Shown piece by piece: positions 39,971-50,706 of a stretch of DNA of 64,000 bases (positions are counted from its first letter, which is position 1; the number at the start of each line of letters is the position of its first letter). Below the pieces are notes generated by a model that searched no databases, was not told where the DNA came from, and was given only the letters and a program-made list of their open reading frames with translations. The stretch is from Rhizophagus irregularis. Its lineage: Eukaryota; Glomeromycota; Glomeromycetes; Glomerales; Glomeraceae. Location of the stretch: assembly GCF_026210795.1 (NCBI RefSeq), contig NC_089458.1:2744001-2808000 (forward strand). Reading direction: 5' to 3'. The position numbers were made by a program, and so were the translations under genes.

Positions 39971-42380
39971 GGGTTTCATACTATACCTTTTATACCGAAT
40001 TTCATTTATACCGGATTTCATATTATTCCGGATCTCATATTTCAGAAAATTTGTTAACCCATTTTCATCTTTTCTAGATTTTAAAAAAAAAATAGATTAG
40101 ACATCAGAATTTTATATGCAGTGTTCACAGATAATGCACCTCGTAATTCTATATTTTAGGTCGACATTGACTAACGAGTTTTGGCTTAATGATTTGACTG
40201 ACAAAAGTTGTGAATAAAAGTGCCTAGTGTTGTCAAATCGGATAGTCATCTTTTTACCAGAGATAGAGTATCATGCAATGGATCTAAAATCCATAAATAA
40301 TATCCTATTTGGCATAAAACCCGTTAATTTAATTTAACGTATTGTTCTTCAATACTATAATTCTTTATCATTGGTACTTTTAAAACTCAATTTACTGAAT
40401 TTATAATAAAATTTTCCTTTTTTTTAATCAGTTACGCATATTAAGCCTTTTTCTGTAATTTAAGGAATTGTCAGGTCATTTAAAAATTTTTAAGTTTTAT
40501 ATATTCAATAATTTTTTCCATTTTTAATGATAATAATAACTTTATTGCTCAACTAAAAATCTATAGTTTAATAGAATTCCTAAAAAAAAAACAAAGTTAT
40601 GATTTAAAAACTTTATATTATGATTATATATAATAATTACACAAATGTTTTTATCAAATATAAAGTTAAAACCTTTTTTTTTAATTACAAAATATATACT
40701 TTTTTTAGTTTAAAAGTATATGTATAAGTGTTTACTAATACTTATAATAATAAATTTTTGCATTTTTTATATAATAAGTGATATAAATATTTATAAAATA
40801 TATCATTTATTTGTGCATGTTTTTTTTTATATTACTTGTACTTTATAAAATACATTACTTATATTACTTATATTACTTATATTACTTGAATTTTTATAAA
40901 ATTACATTACTTATATTACTTAAAATTATAAAATACTTTAAAATTTTTTTATAAATACTTTATCTGTAATATCACTGAAGTGATTTTAATAATATTTATA
41001 AAGGATAATATCATTGAATTGACCTTTGATATTATTATAAAGGATAATATCATTGAATTGATTTTTAAGAATAATAAAAGAAATACCATTTTAAAATAAA
41101 AGTAATTATAATATATACTTTAATTCTAAAATAACTACTTTAGTTCTTTAAAAATAATATATATATCAATTTCAAAATCTTCAATTGTATATAATTTATT
41201 GCTTTTGTCCATTTTTTTTATAAATAATAAAGTATATTTTTATTTTACCATTTCATTTAAAATATTATTAATATATTGGATAATTTTGGATATTAGTTTT
41301 TAATATTATATAATATTTAATATATTATTATTAGAAAAAAAAAATATTAATTTATTAAAATTTCTTAAAAATATATTAAATATTATTTATATTTTATTTT
41401 CATAATTTAGGTTTTTTTTTAATTTGTAAATTAATATATTTTAAATAAAAAATTATTAATATAAATATAAAATATATTTAAGAATAATATTGTTTATTTT
41501 ATAAATAAAAAAAAATATAAATATTATAATGATTTTAAATTAATATATCACTAACTAAAATTATTTAATAATATATAAGTTGATAATTTTTTTGTAATTT
41601 TCAAAATTTTGGTTATCATTATTAATTAATTAATAAAATTATCTTAATTTATCTTTAATTATTAATATGTAATGTTTCATATGTCTATATTGATAATCCG
41701 ATTAATTCATCAAATGATAATATTATTTTTATATTTAATTAAAAGTATTTTTAATAATATAATTAAAACAAGTAAAATATATATATATATAATAAAAACA
41801 TGTGATAATGTATTCATTTTTATAATTTTTATAATATCAATAAAGTTATTTAATTTATTAAATTTTCAGTATTAATATTTTTTATAATTAAAAATATTTT
41901 TAGCTATAAAATATTAAGATATGATTTTTAATTAATTATAAAATATTTTAATAATATTAATAATGGATTTTTGAAATTTTTTATCTCATAATTGAATTTA
42001 TAATTGAATTCAATATTAAATTATTATGAAATTATAAAATCATTTGAAATTAATTATAAATTAATTATTAAATAATAATATAAAATAATTTTATAGTAAA
42101 AATTTTGCAATTTAATAAATTTATATTAATTTAATTAATTTAATTTTACAAAAAGTTATTTTTTTTTTAAATGGTTTATTGATTATTTTAATTTTAAATA
42201 ATATTAAATTGTTTTTTAATTTTATAGTATTATTTGAAAAAAATTTGTGAATAAATTAAATTTTATTAATAAAAAATTATATTATATATATATATCTTGC
42301 AAAAGTTATTTTATTTTATAAAATTTTAGAATTTTATAATTATATTAAATTAAGAATTTATATTATATAGTTTTTATATA

Positions 42381-42562
42381 ATTATATATTGTATAGTTTT
42401 AGATTAAGAAATATATACTAATTATATATTGTATAGTTTTTAGATTAAGAAATCTATAATTATATATTATATAGTTGTTAGATTGAAAAATCGATAATTA
42501 TATATTATATAGTTGTTAGATCGAAAAATCAATAATTATATATTATATAGTTTTTAGATTAA
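42381..42562. repeat. About 45-bp tandem repeat in ultra-AT DNA
   Basis: Four imperfect copies of a unit built as 'aattatatattatatag' + 'ttgttagat' + 'tgaaaaatc'. Tract length and single bases vary between copies. Confidence 0.7.
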
Positions 42563-45500
42563 ACATTTTATATTATATAGAAAATATTTTTAATAATAAT
42601 ATTATTTTTATCATTTTTTAATAAAAAAACTAAATAAAAAAATTATCATTTTTATATATAAAAATTACTATAGTCGTATAAATTACTATAGTCATATTTA
42701 TTATTCTATTTTAAATAATTTACTTTTAATTTTAATATTTTTAATATAATTGATTAATTATATCATATAATTTAATGTTTTTTATGTTGTATGGATTTGT
42801 CATAAATTTTAGCTATACATTTTATTTCCCTGTATTTTCTGTATTTATATATCTTTTATAAGAAATAAATTTATATAAGGAATTGGAAATTTTTAAAATA
42901 TATATATGTTTGTATATATGTAAAAAATCTTAATTTTTGTATGTTTTTTAAAATTTAAAAATTTAAAAATATTTTTTTTTTATTTTATTCATAATTTTCG
43001 TAATTTGAAAAATTGTGAAAATTGTACACAAAAAATCAAAAAGATTCAAGGAAAACATATTTTATAAATGTTTATCTATATCGTGTATACATTTATTTAT
43101 TTAGTAAAAAATCAATTAGTATCATTAATTATCAAATTTTATTATAACCTATATTTGTAAGTTATATTGACCAACTTTTTTACATTATAATGATATTTGC
43201 ACTTTATTACGCACTATATTGGTATTATAATTGATATATAATAATTACTTTCTTGATTGCTTTCTTGATTGCTGTCATTGCTGTCATTATTGGTATTACT
43301 ATCATAAAATTTAGTTCCACAACCTACATTGTTACTAAAAATACAATGTAAACATAGTGTGGTGTTTTATCGTACAATTATTACAATTATTATAAGTTGT
43401 GTTCGTCGTGAGGTGTTTTATTGTACAATTATTATGAAACAGCTGTGGAATACCACTTGTTATCATTCGAACATTTTTATTAATTCAAAATTAATCCAAT
43501 GTCTTATTTCCTTGGCGAAATACTTTGTTTAAAAAAAATAATAATAGGTTTTAAAATGAAAAAGTGTAGATCCTATAATGTAATCATATTTCCTCATGAA
43601 AGGCCTTTGGACTTTACCGAAACTTTAAAATTTATAATTACAAAATGATTAGGTAAGCTAAAATCTAGGTTAAATAAAGTAATTGTTTTAAGCTTAACTT
43701 TAATGCTATTGGTCCAATTAAAGTTATTCTTCGATGTGGCTTGCATTGAGTTTATCTAAACTACAGATGATGTAACAATAGTTATGTAACGAGATACGGA
43801 GGATTTCATAATCTTTAAATAATGGTTGTAAGTTGTACAATACAATAACGCAATGACGCACGGTTCTTTCAAGAAGCAAGAAAATTTAAATGAAAAATGA
43901 AATGAAATGAATACATTTATAAACAGGAGAACATGTATTACTTGACCCATTCATAACCCCTTGTATGTTCCATGAGTCTAGTAGGGGAAACGCGTTTTAT
44001 AATGGTAACTCCATAATACCTCGTACATCAAAATACAAAAAGTGTCAATTTATCAAAATGATTAACGTATGCATATGCCCATAGTTTCGGCTTGTTGAAT
44101 TTATGAATTTGATTTGCTGTTTTTTTTTTGTTTATTGTACATATATAATATTTCTGCAAAAATCAAAAAAAAAATAATAAAATATTTTTTTTTTTTTACA
44201 TAATATTTATCGGAATTAGCGGAATTAAGGATAATTATTAAAGTATGAAATCGAAAATTTTAAAACTCGATTATTTTTTTCGCCAAGATTTCTAATTATA
44301 AAACAATAAAAATTTAGAAACCTAATTTTCTTTTAAATATGTGTAATGTAACATTATTATACATCCGAACTTTTCGTTTTTTTCTAAGTACGGGTTTTTT
44401 AATAAAAAAACAAATAATAAATAATAAACAATAATGTTGTCATCATATAAATATTTACTAAACAATTCTTTTTGGGGTAAATTTAACCCCACTATGCCAC
44501 ACTCACGGACTTTACGGTGAAAAATTGTGGAAGACATGGGTATACCCATGTATACATGCGCATTATCAATAAAGTAATTTTATTATGATTCGATAACATT
44601 AATATATACTTGAATCGAAAAGAATTGTTCGTGTGTACATAAAATACATATTAGATGAATAAAGTATCAATAATAAACGATAACTTTTTCATTGTTATAT
44701 AATCTTGCAGTTTTAGGTATATTCATTCGGATTTTCGATTTTCATTTTTTTCTTTACAAGGATGTCAAGGATGTTGTGAAGGATGTTGTGCCAAAGAAAT
44801 TTCAGAAAGGATTTGATAAGAATTACGTAAATATTCCCTGAATATTATTAAGTAATCACAATTCCGTGCATATAACTTTCTAGCAAATGAAATTGATATT
44901 ACAAATATTTTTGTAAGTGATTTTCATTGGTTCTTCATTAATAAAGTATGTCAATTTAAATGATCAATGCGTTTTCTTTACCATGCTCGTACAAATTATT
45001 ATAACAATTATACTCTGGGTAATTCATTATTTTAAAATTTTTTAGTTGCTAATTTAAGAATTGATAAGAACGAATCAAATATTTTTAAATATAAAAATCT
45101 AGTTTCATTCTTGATTATTGAATATAAAAAAATGTAATACACTAATACCTAGTGTCACAACAATTACAAGAATAAAACCAGTAATAAATTGCTTCTTTAA
45201 CCCCTTAAAATAAAGTTAATTTCTCTATTACTTTTTAATCCTAATCAATCAAGCATTTTACGATTTATTATTATAATGTAAAAATGGAATACTTTTTGAC
45301 AAATGTATTTAAATTAATTGGTACAACTTATTTCTTTTAAGGAAAAACAAGGAATAAAATGTTTCCTTTTAATTTTAAACAATTTTTTTTAATCATACGA
45401 TTTTTACCTGCATATAACTATATAAGCATATTATTATAGTAACTCGGATAATCTTTAATAAAAGTGGCACGGGTCATAATAAACATTTTTATTCCGTTGT

Positions 45501-47901
45501 ACATATTTTCTCGTATTTTACTTATGTGTAAGTCAAATGACTTTTATTAATTTTTCTTTAAAACTGTAATTGTTTACATTATATTGTTTGGATGTTTGGG
45601 ATAATAAAGAAGAAAGAAAGTCCTTGTTTGGAAAATCAAATATTACATTACACAAAGTATTAATTTGAAATGGTTAGAAATTAAAATCATCAGTATTGGT
45701 ATTTTACTTTAACCAAATGGCTAAATGCAACCAAAGGATTAATACTGTTATGGAACTATATTACCTTAATTTATATCTTTAAATGTTTTATGAAAGAATT
45801 ATTTTTTAAAAAAATATCATTAATCATTTTTTGATCTAATGATTTTAAAAGAATAAAATTAATAAATTGTACTTTTATATTTTATTGAATTTTATAATTT
45901 TAATAAAATATTATATATATCATATAAATATAATAATTGCGATATTAAAATATTGTTTATAAATATTAAATAAATTTTATATAAAAATGGATTTTCAAAA
46001 TTTCTTTTACTTTTATAAAAAAGTTAAATGTATCATATAAATTTAATTTAAAATATAGTAATTTTAAAAATGATTTAATAATTTGACTATTAATTTTTTT
46101 TCCAAAAAATTTATATGTAAAATTCATTGAAATTATTTTTAACTTTTAAAAAACCTTACCTAACATAATAATAATAAAAAATTTATTTTTTAGAAACTGA
46201 TTCAACCAAAATATAAAAACTAAAAAATTAAATTTATATGATTTTATAATAAAAATTACTATTTATTCCAATTTACTAATACTGCAAATTGGCTATAGTA
46301 TAATAAATATATAATATTTGAATTTTTTTAATATAACTAATAATATATAATAAATTCAAATTTTTTACAAAAAATACTTGAAAGTTTAATTATTTATTTC
46401 TAACTTTTAATTATCTTTTTAACTGTATTTTAACTATATTTGGTTAAAATTTATTAATAATTTTAAAAAAGTATTATAATTTATTCTATAATTTATTATT
46501 ATTATTATTATTATTTAGCTTATTTACATATATTAAACTTATATAAAAAAAAACTAAATATATATAAAATTAAATATAATTATTTTTTCAAGAAAAAAGC
46601 TAATTTATTACCTATATAATTATATTACTATTACAAATAATAATATAATCAAAATCTTTAGATGATTATTTAAAATAGCTTTAGCTAAAGTCTATATTTT
46701 TCTTTGCTAGTTACATGTAAATATTGTCAAATGTAAAATGATTAATTTAAGTTAAAAAGATTAAAAAAGAATGCAACTTAATAAAAAAAATAAAAGAACT
46801 AAAAACAAAAAGTTTTGTTTCTAATCTAATTAATAATTAAACGAACTAAACTATTATTTATTATACAATTTCATTTTTTTTTCTTTAAGTTTTCTGTTTA
46901 CATTTGGCAGTTTTTAGTTTTTATTAATTTCTTTATTCTTTTATTATACTATTAATTAATAATATTTATATTAAAAATTATATTATTATTTATATATTCT
47001 AGTCTTAACTATTTTACTTTGTCAATTAAAAGGCAACTTTTTAGTATATAGATGATTTATATACTTGTAATTTGTTAGTAAATTCATGTCTAAGAACCTT
47101 TTCATTATTCAGCGAAGCTTTAAGACGCTCAATTGTATTATTTTAATCCTCTCCAATAAGTTTGCAATTCATTAGCATACTGGATAATAGCATCAAGACT
47201 AAAGATGTAGTATGTAATTAATAATTATTACCTTGTGTTGTAATAGTAAGGGTTGCAACCTATTACTACTTTTAAAGTTAAAGTGTTGTAATATTACAAT
47301 ACTTATGATTATTCAAAAATTTTCTTTTTGAAAAATAAAAATTACAAAAATAAGTTTTTATAGAACAAATATCATCATAAAAAGAAATGATAATATATAT
47401 TTGTATAATTGAAAATAATTATAACACATTATAATAATTACAATACTAGTAGTAATTATAATACTATATAATAATTATAATATTGTGTTGTAATTACAAC
47501 AAAAGTGTTGTATGTATGTTGTAATAATTGCAACTTTACAACCTTCTAAAAATAATTACATATCACATCTTTAATCAAGACTATTATTTGCAGTGTTAAA
47601 TAAATAATTTATATGAGGGTATATATATTAATGTAGTTATACGATCAAGATAAATATAAATACTAGTTATACTATTTGCTATAGTTATCTGATTTTTAAG
47701 ATTTCTAAAATGAAATTAAGAGGAATTGCTACCATGTTTTTTTTGTTATCTATTAGTAAGTTCTTTTATTTGAGTTTTAAGTTGAATATTTAAAGTATCA
47801 ATTTCGATCAGCTGACATTCATCTATATTCTTTTAGCAATACTGTTTCTAAAGTTTTCTTAAGTTTTACATATAACTTAACTAGAGTTCTGAATAAATCA
47901 G

Positions 47902-47990
47902 ATCAGGTCAGGTAAATTGATAAACCTGACCTGAAATTTTTTTTCAGATCAGATCAGGTCAGGCCATATCAGGTTATCTATTTGACATAA
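47902..47990. repeat. Inverted and direct 'atcaggtcaggt' cluster
   Basis: The motif tcaggtcaggt recurs in both orientations (acctgacctga), forming a small imperfect stem over a short AT loop, with a further direct copy and decayed 'cctgaaa' half-units to about 48020. Confidence 0.6.
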
Positions 47991-48072
47991 CTTGAACTGA
48001 AACCTGAAAATTTTCAGAATTTATATTAAAAATATCAAAAAAATGGTGCAAAACATTTTTTTTTGAAATATT

Positions 48073-48397
48073 ACAATTCAGTTTTTATATTAAAATCATA
48101 TAAAAAGGTGAATCACAATACCGCAATAACTTTTTAAATATAAAATCAATATGAAAAAGTGATTTCTGATACTGCAATTCATTTTTTATATATAAAATCA
48201 ATATAAAAGTGAATTCTGATACTGCAATTTACTTTTTATATATAAAATCAATACAAAAAAATGAATTCTAATACTGCAATTCACTTTTTATATATATAAT
48301 CAATACAAAAAAGTGATTTCTGATACTGCAATTTACTTTTTATATATAAAAAAGTGAATTCTAATATCACAATTCACTTTTATTATATAAAATCAAT
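48073..48397. repeat. About 52-bp tandem array
   Basis: Six to seven imperfect copies of a unit of the form 'tttttatatataaaatcaat' + 'a(c/t)aaaaaagtga(a/t)ttct' + 'gatactgcaattca'. The first copies are more diverged and one late copy has lost the 'atcaat' part. It stops exactly where the 50-bp palindrome begins. Confidence 0.8.
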
Positions 48398-48447
48398 AGC
48401 CGATTATGCCTAAATAATATAATTATATTATTTAGGCATAATCGGCT
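48398..48447. repeat. Perfect 50-bp palindrome
   Basis: Two 25-nt arms with no spacer and no mismatch: it begins agccgattatgcctaaataa and ends with the exact complement, centred on aatt. As single-stranded DNA or RNA it would form a full hairpin. It sits between two different tandem arrays. Confidence 0.95.
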
Positions 48448-48660
48448 TAGATTAGGTTATTTAGTAATAAAATAACCTAACTATAACTAAATAATCTAAA
48501 TATAACTAAATAATCTAAATATAATTAAATAATCTAAATATAACTAAATAATCGATATATTACCAAATCATTCATAAATAACCTAACTACAACTAAATAA
48601 TCTAAAGTTAAATAACCTAAATATGATTAAATAATCTAACTAAATAACCTATTTATGACG
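48448..48660. repeat. 19-bp tandem array, unit taaataatctaaatataac
   Basis: Four clean copies of taaataatctaaatataac (48485-48560), flanked by decayed 'ataacctaa' units on both sides. Similar words occur again at 54025-54079, just before the recombinase gene. Confidence 0.75.
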
Positions 48661-49436
48661 ATTTTGTATACCTAGCTATTTTTCTTACTATATCTCCTGT
48701 CTTTGTAATCGAAATTTCTTCACTAGTTCCTACACATCATTTGCGATCATGTGATTAAATAACCTAAATATTACCATTACTAAATAATCGAAGTGTATCC
48801 ATTTTTTATTTGGTTCTGTACGCCAGTAATTGCTTTCTAGTATAATTTATGAAATTGGGGCTCTACGGTTGATTGGTTATTAAATTCTACGGTGGAGGCC
48901 TGACCTGTCTGCAATTGTTTGGATACCTGGTTTTATGTCGAGCATCACCTCCGCGCCCTGATTGGGCGCTGAATTCTATATTGGAGTACTTACCCTTTGT
49001 GCCTATTTGGTTGCCTTTCTAGATGCTGAAATAGTGTAAAAAAAAAGTGATGGGTGGCGCAGTAGATCTGCGATTAATTTTGGCCGGCACTATACCATAA
49101 TTTTGGCCGATCGTTTTGGGCACGTGATTCGAGGATCCAGCTTAGCACATGATGGCGACCTGATAGTATCCTGGAAATCGCACGGAACTGGCAGGAACTG
49201 GTGGACATTCACAAATGTTATGAACTGGTATTGCCAGCTTGGACGCCGAATTATTAACGTCCAAAGGCCCGATTTTATGGAATAGTATGACCGAAATTAT
49301 AGAGCGAATCGACTGCGCCTTACTTTCCCATAGTCACGTGATACTGTTCCGGCGAGAGAACACCCTCTGTCATAATATAGCAAATTCGGCTAATTCTATT
49401 AGTTCACCAGTTTGGAGCTATGATATGCATTATTAT
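48661..49436. other. Start of the GC-richer accessory region, no gene supported
   Basis: Base composition changes here from over 80 % AT to nearly balanced. Two open frames (49103-49285, 49239-49451) overlap on the same strand and resemble no family I know. Words such as 'ttttggccg' recur, which suggests repeat-derived non-coding DNA. Confidence 0.4.
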
Positions 49437-49636
49437 GGCCGGCCCATTTGATTGTTAAAAAGTGCGCATATTGTGATCCAACTATTACCTATTAGTTGCC
49501 GGTAATATGTATGCCGATTTCATATCCAAGATTGGATGTGCGATTTGTATTACTAGCGGCCGGCCTATTTGATTGCCAGAAGTGCACCATTTCACAATCC
49601 AACTATTGCCTATTTGTTGCCGGCATATTGGCAGGA
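49437..49636. repeat. Imperfect tandem duplication of about 119 bp
   Basis: The block starting 'ggccggcccatttgattg' at 49437 is repeated from about 49558 as 'ggccggcctatttgattg'. Both copies continue through 'atccaactatt(a/g)cctatt' and 'gttgccgg'. Many substitutions separate them, so the duplication is old. Confidence 0.75.
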
Positions 49637-49666
49637 CATTGTAAGCACTTCCGAGGTCCGATCATG

Positions 49667-49825
49667 GTTTAAACCAGTGTTGGCAAATTTTGAGGTCATT
49701 TCACTTTTTTGAAATGACCTTAGGTCATTTCGTATATGATCACGTGATATATTCATAGTAAAATCATGACGTAATCAGGTCATTTAAAGGTCATTTCAAG
49801 GTCATTTGCCAACACTGGTTTAAAC
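49667..49825. mobile_element. 143-bp hAT-like MITE with 8-bp target duplication
   Basis: The element proper is 49675-49817. Its ends are perfect 14-bp inverted repeats (cagtgttggcaaat / atttgccaacactg), and it is flanked by identical 8-bp duplications, gtttaaac, at 49667-49674 and 49818-49825. The 5'-CAGTGTTGG terminus and the 8-bp duplication are typical of non-autonomous hAT elements. Inside, AGGTCATTT occurs about six times in both orientations, like subterminal transposase-binding repeats. There is no coding capacity. Its ends differ from those of the hAT at 57540-60291 (CAGGGT...), so that transposase is probably not its driver. Confidence 0.88.
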
Positions 49826-49878
49826 TGGGTCAAGGCAGTATGTATGCTATTTTTTTGAGATGGATTTCGTTCTAAAAA

Positions 49879-49922
49879 TTCCGTCCTAGTTGTCTAAAGT
49901 TATTGGGTCAACTAGGACGGAA
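49879..49922. repeat. Hairpin with 14-bp perfect arms
   Basis: Arms ttccgtcctagttg (49879-49892) and caactaggacggaa (49909-49922) surround a 16-nt loop. The arm sequence is related to the larger inverted repeat just downstream. Confidence 0.85.
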
Positions 49923-49986
49923 CCAGACGGGGTTTGATATGAGAGAAAAGCTTCTTTCTTTGATCTAACTTGTTCTTATATACTAT

Positions 49987-50167
49987 GTCCTAGTTGTCAT
50001 AGTTGTTCTAGTAAAAAGTAAAGTTCTAGGAAAAACAAATTTTTTCTATCTTATGCATATGCTATGTATGTATGTTATGTATATATGCTATATATACCTA
50101 TATGTAAAAAAAAATAAAAAAGTCTGGGATCTTGCATTTTTTTTAGGACAACTATGACAACTAGGAC
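49987..50167. repeat. 181-bp inverted-repeat unit, possible MITE
   Basis: Arms of 25 bp (49987-50011 and 50143-50167), matching at 23 of 25 positions, enclose 131 bp of AT-rich DNA. Both contain caactatgacaactaggac or its complement. No clean target duplication is seen, so a transposable-element origin is only possible. Confidence 0.65.
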
Positions 50168-50706
50168 GGGTATTCAAATTCCCTTTAGTTCGATTCGACA
50201 ATGCCATTTAGCTATAATTTTCTGTCCTGGTTTCCGTCCTAACTCGTCCCAGTAAACTTGGACGGATTTTTCTAGTGACACGATCCCTTTGGGATTCACT
50301 AGTGACAAGTCGTATTATTTTTTGTTTACCTCTAAATTACCTACCAGTATCTCCACTGAAGCCATCTTAGCCAGCTTTTTCTGATGGTACTGTCCCCTTT
50401 TACGGTGTTTTCTAGCATGTGGATCGCAAAATCCATATTCGGAATAAGTTCGTTTACCACATTCAATGCAAGGCATATATGAGGGAGAATTCCGATGTAT
50501 TTGGCACCCTTTTGGGTGGAAGCACCCCCGATTACAAACTTCTCCTGGTCCTGAGAATATATGGACATCGATAAAATGCCATTATGATAACTTTGAATAG
50601 TTCGATTATGTATCGATTTATATATTTCAGAATTAATTTTCATTTTGAACTTTTTTCTCCCGGAGTATATACTTTCTCTCGAACTGTATATTTGTTATAT
50701 AATACC
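50168..50706. other. Upstream region of the primase-helicase gene
   Basis: About 540 bp. It has more 'gtcc(t/g)agttg/aggacgg'-type words (50220-50270). A minus-strand open frame (50341-50643, 100 codons) is unlike any family I know and lies across the presumed promoter. Just before the primase ATG lie a T-run followed by CCCGG (50651-50662) and TATATAA at 50696-50702. Confidence 0.45.

Larger units (their letters stand above)
33391..48072. other. 14.7-kb AT-rich gene desert
   Basis: No coding gene can be supported. The DNA is very AT-rich and most extreme at about 40.4-43.2 kb and 45.8-47.6 kb. It holds long homopolymers, (AT)n and (TTA)n microsatellites, and several minisatellites listed separately. 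Open frames are short, low in complexity and often use no clear ATG. Near 33.66-34.10 kb, possible splice signals suggest non-coding 5' exons of the minus-strand zinc-finger gene. Slightly GC-richer islands at 36.1-36.35, 37.4-37.7 and 43.2-44.1 kb also gave no recognisable protein. Confidence 0.6.

Noticed and set aside
49047-49135. tRNA-like words tggcgcagtag and gattcgag suggesting a pol III promoter or SINE
   Set aside because: The second box matches poorly, the spacing is too long for a tRNA, and no cloverleaf can be drawn.
50341-50643. 100-residue minus-strand open frame overlapping the primase upstream region
   Set aside because: No family resemblance, and it covers the primase promoter; coding status cannot be supported.
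50584-50706. N-terminal extension of the primase-helicase reading frame
   Set aside because: The extension is hydrophobic and unlike the rest, and the TATATAA-ATG arrangement at 50696-50709 matches neighbouring genes, so the start at 50707 was chosen.
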